This document shows, piece by piece, positions 46,445 through 58,388 of a stretch of 64,000 nt of DNA. This stretch comes from Omphiscola glabra (lineage: Eukaryota; Mollusca; Gastropoda; Lymnaeidae). The DNA is taken from contig OZ024798.1 in assembly GCA_964017045.1 (NCBI GenBank), positions 12,646,995 through 12,710,994 of the forward strand. The letters are read 5' to 3'. A program made the translations under genes and the position numbers. Positions within the stretch are counted from its first letter, which is position 1. Every line of letters starts with the position of its first letter. Under the pieces are notes generated by a model, which saw nothing but the letters and a program-made list of their open reading frames with translations, did no database searches and had not been told where the DNA came from.

Positions 46445-48725
46445 GATAGTCTTAATGCTTATGGTAGACTTTCAGCGAGCTTTTCTCTATCGCATCCCGA
46501 TTAATGACGTTGCTACGGAGTTTTAAAAGGAGCTTATCTAATATCGATCTCTTTTACGATAAAAGTATCGAATCTTATCGATTATTTTATTTTGGACATC
46601 GAATGTTCTCTGTGCCCATATGAAAGACCTTCACAAGATATTGATTTTATATACATAATGAATTCATTTACATAATCTATTCTTTGTACACCATATTGCT
46701 AACTTTATAAATATATATATATATACATCTTATGTGGGACTTAATATCTTGTAATACAACTTTGTACATACACGGTGATTTCATAATTTATGGTGTTTTA
46801 GGAGAAAGGAAGAAGCTGTACGCATAAATAAGACGAATAAGGCGATTATGGGATTAGAAGTGTGAACACGAGGAGCGTTAGATCACAGACGCTGTAAGAG
46901 CTTCCCTACATGTGCACTTTTTAAACAAGTGCAGCAATTATGGGACGGAAATCTTGATTTATAACTGTTGGGAGCCGCGCGCCCCACCCCCCCCTCCCAA
47001 CTTCCCCAATGAGCAGCATTATTGACATTATTGATTCACATGCAGTTGAGCAACGACGACCCCTGACCCCCTGAAACGTTTTCAACGGCCAATCGATGAT
47101 ATTAACATAAAAGAAATGGAATTATCGGATAAATGTTCGATTTTAAAGACTTTTATGGTAATGCGAAGCCGGGTACCCGGAAACGCTGTGCATTTGCACA
47201 CACCCGGAACCGACACCAAAAAAACGGAACCGAATCCGGGTGTTATAAAAAAAGTTAATTTGTCTACCGATTTTCTACTCAATGTGGAAATTCTTTCTTT
47301 CACGTTTCATGACATGAGCGATAACTCTACAGAGGTTTGATATTAAAAGGCTAGTTTTAATTTCTCTGTTATATTTTTCGTTTGGATGACGGCCCCTTTA
47401 TTTCAACGCTATCACTTACGGGCGGATCTATCACATAAATAGTTTTTAAAAAACGACTATCCCCTAAGTGTGTGTGTGCGTGGGGGGGGGGAGATGGGGG
47501 GGAGGTCTATAGAGCATAGGAGTCACCATAATGACCAAAGTTAGTAGTACCAGTACTTTTTTCCTCTACAAAATTAGAAAAAAAATATGTGAAGATAGGC
47601 TAAGGATACACTGCAACCATCCCCCCCACACCCCACACCCCACACCCCCACGGCCCATTTGCTTTAAAAAAAAAAGATTTTAAAATTAAATAATTTAAAA
47701 AAAAACAGCCTTTGACACATAATTAACAACACACAACTAATGAACTATTGAACAATTGAACTTCTTAACTATTGAACTAATAAAGAACTGAACTATTGAA
47801 CTATTGAAGTAAGTTTTGTTAAATTACATTCTTTATCTGATTTCTGACCCGTTGTAAGCGAGTTGTACCCCCACAAAAAACAGCAGTGGAAAACCCCCCC
47901 GCCCCCCCCCCCCCCCCCCCCAAAAAAAAAAAAAAAAAGTCCCTGTGAGAATTCCTGTCCAGTCGAGTATCGCCGACCATTACGGCTGTCAGTCATAAAA
48001 GGCTGGGGGTCTCGCCATAGCAAAACTGATCCAGTCTGGTCAAAGCCCGGATATCCCCGGGATTCACCGGGGATCACCGAAGTCGTTTCACTGAGCTTAG
48101 AAAAGTGCACGTTCTTGTGTGTCAGCTGCAGCCACTTCCGAGGGGTGGGGTGTGTGGGGGGTCTCTTGCATCGTTTATTATTGAGAAGATAGATTAGTGG
48201 GGGGGGGGGATTTACTCGCAGTGGCCACTCTACACAACGATGACCCCCAGGGAAGCTAAAACAGAGATCGTCATATTCTTATCGGCAGATGAATATATGA
48301 GCAGCCCCCCCCCCTTCCTCCCCCCTCAATTTATTTCTTAACACACACACACACACACACACGCGCGCACACACACACAAAGCGAAATACACAACCCTTT
48401 TACACGGTGTTCTTTTTGTTGTGGTTTTTTTTTAAATCTTTAGGACATTTCATCATCGCAACAGTGACCTTGAACTTCCGGGTTCGAATTGTCCGCCTCG
48501 AGAACAATAAACTCATTTGTTTACGTCCGACCGCATCACTTAAGACCGGACGTAAAGCAGCTTCCAGGTCGGAGTGTTGGACATGACAAATGGACACTGC
48601 GAATATAGGTCAGTGCGACGTGTGGAAGTGAAGTACATGTATTCGTTACGCACAGACCGCAGCTGTGGGGTGTCGGGCAGCATGACCACTTCCACTGGAT
48701 GACGTCACTCCGTCAAAATCCCTTT
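46445..48725. other. Unannotated stretch
   Basis: AT-rich with poly-C/poly-G tracts (about 47480, 47895-47922, 48199 and 48305), a CTATTGAAC microrepeat near 47740-47810, and a CA microsatellite at 48340-48380. No gene recognised. Confidence 0.35.
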
Positions 48726-48729
48726 AGGG

Positions 48730-48922
48730 CAGCGGTTCTCAACCTTCCTAATGCTGCGACCCTTTAATACAGATCCTCTTGTTGGAGTGACCCCCAACCA
48801 CCATAAAATTATTTTCGTTCCTACTTCATAAATATGTATTTTCCAATGGTCTTAGGCGACCCCTGTGTAAGCGTCGTTCGACCGCCCAAAAGGGGTCACG
48901 ACCCGCAGGTTGAGAACCGCTG
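48730..48922 (+). mobile_element. SPIN-like hAT short element, copy 1
   Basis: Begins CAGCGGTTCTCAACC and ends GGTTGAGAACCGCTG, a 15-bp perfect terminal inverted repeat. Interior words (CTGCGACCCTTTAATACAGA, ACCCCCAACCA, AAAATTATTTTCGTT, GGTCTTAGGCGACCCCTG) match what I recall of SPIN/hAT short elements. No target duplication is visible. About 193 bp, non-coding. Confidence 0.85.
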
Positions 48923-48929
48923 ATGTGAA

Positions 48930-49255
48930 TGGTCAATAATCTGTCCGTGATGTGTTATACACCGTGATCGATCTACGAACGTATACTTTAGCGTGTCAAT
49001 ATATAGGATGCATTTTTTTTCTCGATTATGATTATTAAGCATTTAATTTTTGTACACTAGAAAAGAGTGAAGTTACAATTAAATAATGAGATATCACGTG
49101 ATTTCTAAAATTAAAAAATTACTTCCGACGTCATGAATAAAAATTCACTCTCTCTTAATTTGCCTCCCCTGTGGCTCCGTAAATATTTTCTGAGCCGGTA
49201 TATTCTATTAAATATGGTCTTCCCTAAAAAAAAAAAAAGGGTTGCTAAGTCATCG
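48930..49255. other. Unannotated stretch
   Basis: AT-rich spacer with no recognised feature between a SPIN-like element and the 62-bp array. Confidence 0.4.
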
Positions 49256-49259
49256 TTGG

Positions 49260-50332
49260 GATGTTGTGGATTATGATGAAGAAAGTGTACTATTATAGTT
49301 ATAGATCAATCTTAAATCTTTGATGTTGTGGATCATGATGAAGAAAGTGTACTATTATAGTTATAGATCAATCTTAAATCTTTGATGTTGTGGATCATGA
49401 TGAAGAAAGTGTACTATTATAGTTATAGATCAATCTTAAATCTTTGATGTTGTGGATCATGATGAAGAAAGTGTACTATTATAGTTATAGATCAATCTTA
49501 AATCTTTGATGTTGTGGATCATGATGAAGAAAGTGTACTATTATAGTTATAGATCAATCTTAAATCTTTGATGTTGTGGATTATAATGAAGAAAGTGTAC
49601 TATTATAGTTATAGATCAATCTTAAATCTTTGATGTTGTGGATCATGATGAAGAAAGTGTACAATTATAGTTATAGATCAATCTTAAATCTTTGATGTTG
49701 TGGATCATGATGAAGAAAGTGTACTATTATAGTTATAGATCAATCTTAAATCTTTGATGTTGTGGATCATGATGAAGAAAGTGTACTATTATAGTTATAG
49801 ATCAATCTTAAATCTTTGATGTTGTGGATTATAATGAAGAAAGTGTACTATTATAGTTATAGATCAATCTTAAATCTTTGATGTTGTGGATTATGATGAA
49901 GAAAGTGTACAATTATAGTTATAGATCAATCTTAAATCTTTGATGTTGTGGATCATGATGAAGAAAGTGTACTATTATAGTTATAGATCAATCTTAAATC
50001 TTTGATGTTGTGGATCATGATGAAGAAAGTGTACTATTATAGTTATAGATCAATCTTAAATCTTTGATGTTGTGGATCAGTGGTTCTCATCCTTTCTGCT
50101 TCCTCGACCCTTCAATACAGATCCTCATGTTGTAGCGGCCCCCAGCCACAAAATTATTTTCGCTGCTGCTTCATAACTGTAGAGGATATATGTTTTCCGA
50201 TGGTCCGTGGCGACCCCTGGGAAAGGGTCGTTCGACCCCCAAAGGGGTCGCGACCCACAGGTTGAGAACCGCTGTTGTGGATGATGGTGAAGAAAGTGTA
50301 CTATTATAGTTATAGATCAACCTTAAATCTTT
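49260..50332. repeat. 62-bp minisatellite, interrupted
   Basis: About 13 highly uniform units left of 50077 and a partial unit right of 50282. Unit words are GATGTTGTGGATCATGATGA, AGAAAGTGTACTATTATAGT and TATAGATCAATCTTAAATCT. Sporadic variants are GATTATAATG and GTACAATTAT. The array is split by a transposon at 50078-50274. Confidence 0.96.
50078..50274 (+). mobile_element. SPIN-like hAT short element, copy 2, inside the 62-bp array
   Basis: Begins CAGTGGTTCTCATCC and ends GGTTGAGAACCGCTG. It is flanked by a perfect 8-bp duplication TTGTGGAT (50070-50077 and 50275-50282), which is part of the 62-bp unit, so the insertion postdates that array. Interior words include AAAATTATTTTCGCTGCTGC and GTCGTTCGACCCCCAAAGGG. 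Same orientation as copy 1. Confidence 0.93.
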
Positions 50333-50435
50333 CAATTTAATAAGGGGGGGGGGGGAACAAAAGAGACGTAACAATGCTACGACCATAAAGTGGGACTGAA
50401 CTCTTGTCGATTGGTTCAGTTATAATATTGCACTT

Positions 50436-50635
50436 NNNNNNNNNNNNNNNNNNNNNNNNNNNNNNNNNNNNNNNNNNNNNNNNNNNNNNNNNNNNNNNNN
50501 NNNNNNNNNNNNNNNNNNNNNNNNNNNNNNNNNNNNNNNNNNNNNNNNNNNNNNNNNNNNNNNNNNNNNNNNNNNNNNNNNNNNNNNNNNNNNNNNNNNN
50601 NNNNNNNNNNNNNNNNNNNNNNNNNNNNNNNNNNN
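50436..50635. other. Assembly gap of 200 N
   Basis: Exactly 200 N, which suggests a placeholder rather than a measured size. A tandem array lies within about 100 bp on each side. Nothing can be said about its content. Confidence 0.99.
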
Positions 50636-50740
50636 GGGCCGCAAAGAGCAGTAAACAACAAATAGCCTCGCATCCAACTGTTTAATCGCGACCGTCAGGA
50701 CATCGGGGCCGTTGCATTTCAAATACGTGCATGAGATAAT

Positions 50741-51178
50741 CGGTTCCCGGGCGCGCGTCACAGTTCCCGGGTCCGTGTCACGGTTACCGGGGTCCGTGTC
50801 ACTGTTCCCGTGGTCCGTGTCACAGTTCACGGGGTCCGTGTCACGGTTCACGGGGTCCGTGTCACGGTTCCCGGGGTCCGTGTCACTGTTCCCGTGGTCC
50901 GTGTCACAGTTCCCGGGGTCCGTGTCACAGTTCACGGGGTCAGTGTCACAGTTCCCGGGGTCCGTGTCACAGTTCCCGGGGTCCGTGTCACAGTTCACGG
51001 GGTCCGTGTCACAGTTCACGGGGTCCGTGTCACAGTTCCCGGGGTCCGTGTCACTAATCCCGTGGTCCGTGTCACAGTTCACGGGTCCGTGTCACTGTTC
51101 CCGGGTCCGTGACACAGTTCCCGGGGTCCGTGACACAGTTCCCGGGGTCCGTGTTACAGTTCGCGGGGTCCGTGTCAA
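50741..51178. repeat. 21-bp GC-rich minisatellite
   Basis: About 21 units of TTCCCGGGGTCCGTGTCACA with TTCACGGGG and TTCCCGTGG variants. Frames are open on both strands (for example NCDTDPG and RVTVPGV repeats) because of the 21-bp period. Confidence 0.93.
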
Positions 51179-51463
51179 CGCTGGGGTAGGACAAAACCAT
51201 TGCTGGCGTGGATGAATGACAAATCGCCGGTGCATCACTGCTAAAAATACCCACCAGAGTAATTGAAACATACTTTGAGAGACCGCCTGGTATAAGTGTA
51301 TCTCGGCTGTGAACACAGCTGATTACGACATTTTAGGTAACAATGTGAAGAAGCCGCCGCCCTCACCCCCGGCACCTTACCTCCCACCCTACACTAGGAA
51401 AGTCAGAAACAATCAGCTAAATTTAAGTAAGATATGTTTCTCCTGACAAGTAAGCCTCTATAC

Positions 51464-51660
51464 CAGCGGTCCTCAACCTGTGGGTCGCGACCCCTTTGGG
51501 AGTCTCACTACCCTTTCCCAGGGGTCGCCATAGACCATTGGTGAACACATGTGCGCTACAGTTATGAAGGGGCAACGAAAATAATTTTGTGGTTGGGGGT
51601 CGCCACAACATGAGGAACTGTATTAAAGGGTCGCGGCAGGAGGAAGGTTGAGAACCACTG
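51464..51660 (-). mobile_element. SPIN-like hAT short element, copy 3
   Basis: Begins CAGCGGTCCTCAACC and ends GGTTGAGAACCACTG. A perfect 8-bp duplication CTCTATAC flanks it (51456-51463 and 51661-51668). It is inverted relative to copies 1 and 2, with CGAAAATAATTTTGTGGTTG to the right of the middle. About 197 bp, no transposase. Confidence 0.93.
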
Positions 51661-51669
51661 CTCTATACA

Positions 51670-52845
51670 CATGCTAAATGCGCTCAACACCCCTTCGAAA
51701 CTAACAGTTAACAGTTGGCAGTATCGCAGAGTATTAGTCCCGGATAACGTATCTGCACTAGCGCTGTTTGTGAGGCTGTTAATCCCAATAATGAATGGGT
51801 GCAGGCTACACACGCACGCACCCAGGGGCGTACACACGCGTACGCATACAAACGCACTCATGAAGACAAACAAGAAAATTCCTTCACTGCCCATCCCCCC
51901 CCCAAACCACCACCAGGCAGGTCAAGTAGCTCCCCCTTGCCCTCCAAGCACCCCTACATCAACAATGACATACACGTGTACCAAGGTCCACATACAGCCA
52001 CATATTTCCACACATGCGACTGGGTGCACACACACAGAGTTCTGCGATCTCTGTTTTCACTGTCTTATTTCGTGCTGGCCTTACTGCCTCCTCTGTCTCG
52101 GCCAAATCGTTTCCTCAATTTTTAATCCACTTCAAGCGTTACGATTTCACTTTAATTTCTAGACTGTTTAGCAAGCAATGTCAATGCCAAAACCATCATA
52201 TGTCACTTTGAGGCAAGGCCCCCCCTTCCCAAAGTATGGGGCTTTACTCAAAACGATATACCCGCCGCTCTCTTCGATTTCAATCACCTCTAAAGCCAGG
52301 CACCAGCGCTCAAAATTTAGAGCCTGTGAATTTGACGCGTGGCCACAATTCTTGTGGATTACGTAACGTATCTCTGAATGTTAAATTATTATTTTTTTTA
52401 AAATAAAATAAAAATACACTAAAAATATACTTTTTTTAAATGAAAACACGGTACAATTAGAACGATTTAACAATTAGGTCACGACATCAAGCTGTGTGCA
52501 ACTATGACATAAAAATAAGTTTAAAATTTAAAAAAAAATAATAATAAATTAAAATAATATAAACCTATCATGCACTAAATATGTATAAAAACAAATTGTC
52601 TTTTTTTTTTGTTTCCCCCCCCCCCCCCAGCTTTAGGAAATTGTAGGCCAAAGTAAAAACGGGGGACACCTTTAGGAAATGGTCTTCCATTGGATCGGAT
52701 CAGGATAGCTATAGCTGGAAACCAATTATCTTGCCACCCGACAGAATGAACAACCATCAGTGTTTTTTTTGGTTGTATTATTTCTTAAGAAATTCATCAG
52801 TAGGCTTTGCTGTAAAATGTGGAAAACTTCACGATTTTAAAATTC
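51670..52845. other. Unannotated stretch
   Basis: Overlapping plus-strand frames at 51671-52162 and 51799-52125 are His/Thr/Pro-rich from CA-rich DNA and show no domain. A-rich patches lie at 52390-52570. No gene recognised. Confidence 0.35.
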
Positions 52846-52851
52846 GTCTAA

Positions 52852-53326
52852 AATGACCAAAGTGATAAGTGGCCGCAGTGACCAAAGTGATACTTTGCCG
52901 CAATGACCAAAGGGATACTTGGCTGCAGTGACCAAAGTGATACTTGGCAGTATTGACCAAAGTGATACTTAGCCACAATGACCAAAGTGATACTTGACCA
53001 CAGTGACCAAAGTGATACTTGACCACAGTGACCAAAGTGATACTTGACCACAGTGACCAAAGTGATACTTGACCACAGTGACCAAAGTGATACTTGACCA
53101 CGTGACCAAAGTGATACTTGGCCACAGTGACCAAAGTGATACTTGACCACAGTGACCAAAGAGATACTTTGCCGTATTGACCAAAGTGATACTTGGCCGC
53201 AGTGACCAAAGGGATACTTGGCCGCAATGACCAAAGTAATACTTGGCGGTAATGACCAAAGCGATACTTGGCCGCAATGACCAACGTGATACTTGGCGGT
53301 AATGACCAAAGCGATACTTGATCGCA
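52852..53326. repeat. 25-bp minisatellite
   Basis: About 19 units of AATGACCAAAGTGATACTTG plus GCCGC-type ends (GACCACAGTG in the middle of the array). All three minus-strand frames stay open across it, which is the signature of a stop-free 25-bp unit rather than of a gene. Confidence 0.93.
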
Positions 53327-53329
53327 TCA

Positions 53330-54475
53330 CGGATAAAATAAACTTGATCGAAACACTAACAAAAAATACCGGGGGAACAATTTGTTTTGACCAAATTTTT
53401 CAGTCATTGCTGTCACTTCGTTCCCCCCAATTTCGTTTGAAGTGTTTCATTCACACATCACAGCTGTTTTTAGAAACAAGCTCGACAATTCGTAACCACA
53501 CACGTAATGCTTATCAGTGACCAATGAATGTTATTCGCGAGTGAACATATCGACATAACGGTGTTGTGATAAGGGTACACGTTACGTAAGGTGATAACAA
53601 AATGCAAGTCGCAATAAGGTATGGCTAGTAATAGCCTCCCGTGAAGGTTGGGCCGCAACGATCAACACCCATCCACCGAAAGAAGACGACCACAGCTACT
53701 ACTCCACGGATGAAGACATATGCCATCTGTCAGCAATAAGACAGGACATCTTGTTTTAGCATTTCTTGGTGTTTCCATGAATGACCCCGGAAGTAGTTGA
53801 ATTTTCGTTTAAATGTGGGGACATTGCTTTGTTTTTCAACTAAAAAAAAAAAAAAAGTTTTATTTGTCCGGAACCAGTTTTGACAGCGAGAACGAAAAAT
53901 CAAGAAGGGAATAATTAACGCCACTTAGCGGCGTCTGTTTGCCGCCAAATCGGACCAGAGTTCTGGAGGGATTGTTCAAACAATGTGCCAAACTGTAGGA
54001 TTGCTCTGAGCGCAGTGGTGATTCTCGCCTGACACACTTCCATCTGGCGTGCACGAATTTATTAAGATAAGGAGAAAAGCAAAACATTTTTTGGCTATTT
54101 TCATGACGTCATTCTGCGATTCTATAAATAAACGTGGCGTGGGTGTTGACGTAATTTCACTATAGCTTACCAAATAAAGATCTGTTAATTATGGTCCATG
54201 GATCATGGGGAAAATGGCTTCATGGCTTGTGTCACGGTTTCCATGACCCAAAATAGTGTCGCGAAGGTTTTCTGTATGGCCCATGGCCGAATATTTAACG
54301 AAAAAACAAATATGTTAATATTATATATATATAGATATATTTTGAAGTAATTTTAATATGTATTCCATGTCGCAATGTTGTATAGTTTCACAATTCTTCC
54401 ATTTGCTACTACACATCTCTGTGAGGGTGGCTTTTCAACGTTTCATCTAGTGTAGAACAAAAAAAGAAAAAGACA
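53330..54475. other. Unannotated stretch
   Basis: No recognised gene. A minus-strand frame at 53860-54087 is moderately GC-rich but lacks splice context or a known domain. A TA-rich microsatellite lies near 54322-54342. Confidence 0.35.
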
Positions 54476-54479
54476 CATC

Positions 54480-54800
54480 AAATTTTGAGATTTTGCAGAG
54501 ATTAGTGAAAAAATATCGCAGCTGCGTTTGGTGCGTAATTTATATATATATATATATATATATTTATGAAATAGCTTTTAAAATAAATCTGCGGGGTAAA
54601 ATCGGGTGGTTCATTAGAATATCACTATAGTTCATGGGCGTGAAAAAAAGGGTGGTTGCGAGCCTTGAAAAAAAAAGTTGGGGTGGGGGGGGGGGGGCAT
54701 AATTGGAATTTTTATACAGTGCGTTCCTTGTATGCGTGTTTTGTCAAAAATTAAGCCCCTACCTCCACACATTGCTGGATATTACATTATAGTTTCATAT
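54480..54800 (-). repeat. Dispersed repeat A, copy 3
   Basis: The reverse complement matches 1105-1402: TGTAATATC.AGCAATG, a G-rich tract, TTTGACAAAA, CATACAAG.AACGCACT, AATTCCAATTA, CAAGGCTC, CACGCCCATGAAC, ACCCGATTTTA and ACGCACCAAACGCA. A TA microsatellite (54539-54562) replaces A-rich sequence of the other copies. Confidence 0.65.
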
Positions 54801-54898
54801 TTTTAAAACAACTTTTTTTTTTAGGGTAATTTAATTATTATAATTTTTTTTAAACTAGTGATTGAACTGGGGGGGGGGGGGATAATATTCAAACCAAC

Positions 54899-55064
54899 GG
54901 GACGCATGGACAATGTTGCTGAACAGCGATGATCCTGGCCCGGTCCCGCCGGGACGCATGGACAATGTTGCTGAACAGCGATGATCCTGGCCCGGACCCG
55001 CCGGGACGCATGGACAATGTTGCTGAACAGCGATGATCCTGGCCCGGACCCGCAGGGACGCATG
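54899..55064. repeat. 52-bp minisatellite
   Basis: About 3.2 near-identical units with GGGACGCATGGACAATGTTG, CTGAACAGCGATGATCCTGG and CCCGGACCCGCC. Minus-strand frames through it are repeat-derived. Confidence 0.92.
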
Positions 55065-55970
55065 GTGTTGGTAAGCCCACTACTATCAGCTTAATGAATT
55101 GGAGCAACTTTAGTGCAAGCACAACTTGCTTCCGGAAGTAAAAAATTGCTTCATGAAAAAAAAAATTAAAACTGGGCTGGCGTTGGAGGACGACATGCCT
55201 TATAAACATGGTCACGTGACCATGAAGCGTTAATGGCGCAGTTAGTAGGACCCAGGCCTTGACACTTTCCCCCCACCCCTCTCCCCCCACTCCTCCCATT
55301 GTGACGGCACGTTCTGATAGTGCAGCCTGACACACCCCGCCACCTACCCGGATTTCTTCCTGGGGGTCAGACCGAACGATCAAAACAAAGTGATTCAATG
55401 TCCCTTTGGGGAATTACCAATCTACCGACTGGTTTTGGGGGGGGGGGGGGCCCTCCACATAACAAAAGGGAGGGTATTAGCTGACTTGAACCAGGATTTA
55501 TCCCGCCAATAACCTTATCTACGAGGAATTAAGAAAGTCAATTCGTCTTCTAGGTTTTGAATCTGTCGGTTATGTCGGTTATGTACAATAATGGACATCG
55601 GCGGCTCCCCCCCCCCCCACTCCTCCTTGAGTGGTTAAGGTGGCGGCTCCATTTCCCCACTAGACCTTCGACTTGGTCACTGATAATCATTACGTGTGTG
55701 GTTACGACCTTATACCATGGGTACTGCCAGTCATGGTACTGGTGTATGATTCAAGAGTTCAATATGGATATAAGTATCGCAAAAATTCACAGTTTAAAAA
55801 AATTGTTTTAAAAAAACTGTTGACAATTCAATAATGATGATAATAAGAAAAACTAAATATCAAATACAACAAAATTAAGTTTTAGCAGGCATCTAATTAT
55901 TAAATTCGGTTTTAATTCTTTGAACTAATTTGAGGTTGGAGGGAGCACGGTCAAAACAAGTCTCGTGCCA
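55065..55970. other. Unannotated stretch
   Basis: No recognised gene. At 55625-55660 the text GAGTGGTTAAGGTGGCGGCT resembles a tRNA A-box, but no B-box or cloverleaf follows. Confidence 0.35.
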
Positions 55971-55974
55971 AGTT

Positions 55975-56008
55975 AGAGAGAGAGAGAGAGAGAGGGGGGG
56001 AGAGAGAT

Positions 56009-56043
<35 letters not shown>

Positions 56044-56121
56044 AAGAGAGAGAGAGAGAAAGATAGAGAAAGATATATATATATATATATAGAGATAGAG
56101 ACAGAGAGAGAGAAAGATAGA

Positions 56122-56155
<34 letters not shown>

Positions 56156-56200
56156 TAGATATATATATATATATATAGAGAGAGAGAAAGATAGAGAAAG

Positions 56201-56232
<32 letters not shown>

Positions 56233-56262
56233 GGAGAGAGAAAGAGAGAGAGAGAGAGAGAA
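55975..56262. repeat. Compound GA/TA microsatellite
   Basis: Blocks of GA, GATAGA and TA alternate. The unit AGAGAAAGATAGAGAAAGAT followed by TA occurs twice, so the compound block itself was duplicated. The Ser/Leu-rich minus frame is an artefact. Confidence 0.9.
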
Positions 56263-56264
56263 TT

Positions 56265-57140
56265 TTTTCTCCTAACAAAAGTCTCTCCCCCACCCCCCTC
56301 GCCACAACAATTATAAGAAAATAATTTTTAAAAACCATTCAATAATTGTATAGCTTTCTTTCCCATTTTCATTTTTTTTTACCCGGACAAATTCAAAAGG
56401 TTGGTAATGAAGGAGTTTTTACCCCACACCCCCCCCCCCCCTTTTCAACCCCAAAACTCAGATTGGAAGCAGTTGCTTCCTTCCCACCCCCACACCACTC
56501 CACATGTGTAGAAAACCTTCTTAAAGAAAACAAAGAACAAAATAAAATAAAAATTAAGCAAATATATAAATATATTATAAATTATAAAACTTAATTGATT
56601 GCATGGTTCTAATCAGATGATGTGTGTAAAGTTGTGAAAGCACGGCCCCTTTATCTCCACCCACCCCACCCCCACCACCACATGCTTTACAAATAAATAA
56701 ATCAATAATAAAAAATACAAAAAACAAATGTCTATAATTTTAAAGTCGTGATTAGATTTTCGCGTTGAATTATTTGAAACCGATGACGTCCTGATTTCTG
56801 TCTATTAAAAGAAGGAGAAAAAAAAGGGGGGGGGGGGGTTGGTGTGGGGTGTGGGGGGGGGGAGTGGGCCGACCTTAATGGCCACCCCACGGGCCATTTC
56901 AATTGCGATTCAGCAGTTCATTTTAGCGCCCTAATAAATTTAAAAAAAAAAACAAGAAAAAAAAAACACTGAAAGATCTATGTACAGTACCCGGCAGTGA
57001 TCAGCGGCCTTGACATCGGCAGTCAGGTTGACATTAGAATGTTGATTAAATTGTGTTTTCCGTTTACCACACTCTCCCCCCAACCCTCCTTTTTTTCTCT
57101 TCATTTTTCTGTGATTTCCAAGAATACAATAACTTAGTAA
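56265..57140. other. Unannotated stretch
   Basis: C-rich and A-rich patches with a G run near 56826-56839. No gene recognised. Confidence 0.35.
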
Positions 57141-57146
57141 ATTATT

Positions 57147-57270
57147 CAAGATTATATGATCACTTCAACATCAAGATTATATGATTACCTCAACATCAAG
57201 ATTATATGATCACCTCAACATCAAGATTATATGATCACCTCAACATCAAGATTATATGTTCACCACAACA
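57147..57270. repeat. 25-bp minisatellite
   Basis: Five units of ATCAAGATTATATGATCACC plus TCAAC, the last one diverged. Confidence 0.9.
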
Positions 57271-57312
57271 TGGATTGACCAAGTGGTTAATTATTGTCTT
57301 ACTTAAATTTTA

Positions 57313-57485
57313 TTTCTCTCTCTCTCTCTCTGTCACTATCTCCCCCTTCTCTCTCTTTCTCCATCTTTCCTTCTTTCTCTATCTCTCACTCTCGTTCTCT
57401 CTCGTTCTCTCTCTACCATTTCTCTGTCTCCTCCTCTCTCTCTCCCTCTCTCTATTCCTCCCTCTCTCAATTCCCCCCTTCTCTC
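57313..57485. repeat. CT-rich microsatellite
   Basis: CTCTCT with TTCTTT and CCTCCC interruptions. The open frames are Ser/Leu artefacts. Confidence 0.8.
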
Positions 57486-57664
57486 GTTATATACATATAA
57501 ATAAAAAATTGAATGCCATTGTCCACAGTCGTATGGTTTGTCATTAAGTTAGCACTAAAATTGAGACATAGAAATGTAGTGCAATGCGTGAGTCTACAGC
57601 GTTCCAAGCACAAGATTACGTCATCAGTCTCTTATAAATTAACGTTTGATATGTGGCTATAGCA

Positions 57665-57830
57665 GGATTTCCCCAAACGTTTCTGGAATCGCGCACCCTT
57701 ACGATTTATTTGATCAAGCCTCGCACTCCCCAAAAGGGCCGTTCAGAAGCCGAGGCAATCGAGTTAAGCCCTCGGCGCCCTGTCCGCAAGGGGCTGCCAA
57801 GGGGGTGGGGGAATACCAAGTTTAGAATTT
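57665..57830. mobile_element. Possible hAT-like fragment
   Basis: CAGGATTTCCCCAAACGTTTCTGGAATCGCGCACCC resembles, in pieces, the CAG..TTCCCAAAC.TTT ends of hAT short elements I recall. No matching right end or duplication is found. Confidence 0.25.
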
Positions 57831-57951
57831 GTTTTTGATACAACTACGTTAGATAAATTTAGTTCGAAGCTTGTGTAGGTCCGAAATTATGATTTTCTCG
57901 GGGGCCCGAAAAATCCTCCGCCCGGCTCTGCCCCCAACGATTTGTTTGACT

Positions 57952-58388
57952 ATTATTTTTTATTAGTAGTAGCTTTATATAGCGCCGCACCCCAGCCTAG
58001 GGCTATGCTCACCACGCTGTACATACAATTTAACAAACATAATCATGAACTTAAAAATAAACATACATTAATTAAATAAAACAAAACAAATGTGTATTCA
58101 CTTCAACCATTCCATAACTATTTACATGTCAAGCCATGGACGGCACCCAGCAGCATCGTTTATCGGTCAGAAAAGGAGGGGGGGGGGGAGAATCAGTCAG
58201 GAAAGTAGATTTTAAAGAGATGTGTTTTGAGTGCAGTTTTGAAGGCTGTGATGGTTGGTATATTGCGGATGTGTAGTGAAAGAGAATTCCATTGTTCAAG
58301 AGGGGGGGGGCACAGAAAGAGAAAGATCGTTCACCATATGTTTTTGTGCGAGTCTTGGGGGACGGAGAGAATACGCGCGTCCGCGGAG
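57952..58388. repeat. Possible unclassified interspersed repeat
   Basis: Starts with a TTTATATAGCGCCGCACCCC word and GGCTATGCTCACCACGCTGT, a style of sequence I associate with dispersed repeats in invertebrates. It continues into AAGAGAATTCCATTGTTCAA and ends at the 30-bp array. No second copy in this window, so the call is weak. Confidence 0.3.

Noticed and set aside
48475..48500. B-box-like GGGTTCGAATTG
   Set aside because: No A-box at the right distance upstream and no cloverleaf can be drawn.
55620..55690. tRNA or tRNA-derived SINE (A-box-like GAGTGGTTAAGG)
   Set aside because: No B-box, acceptor stem or poly-A-type tail follows, and no second copy is seen.
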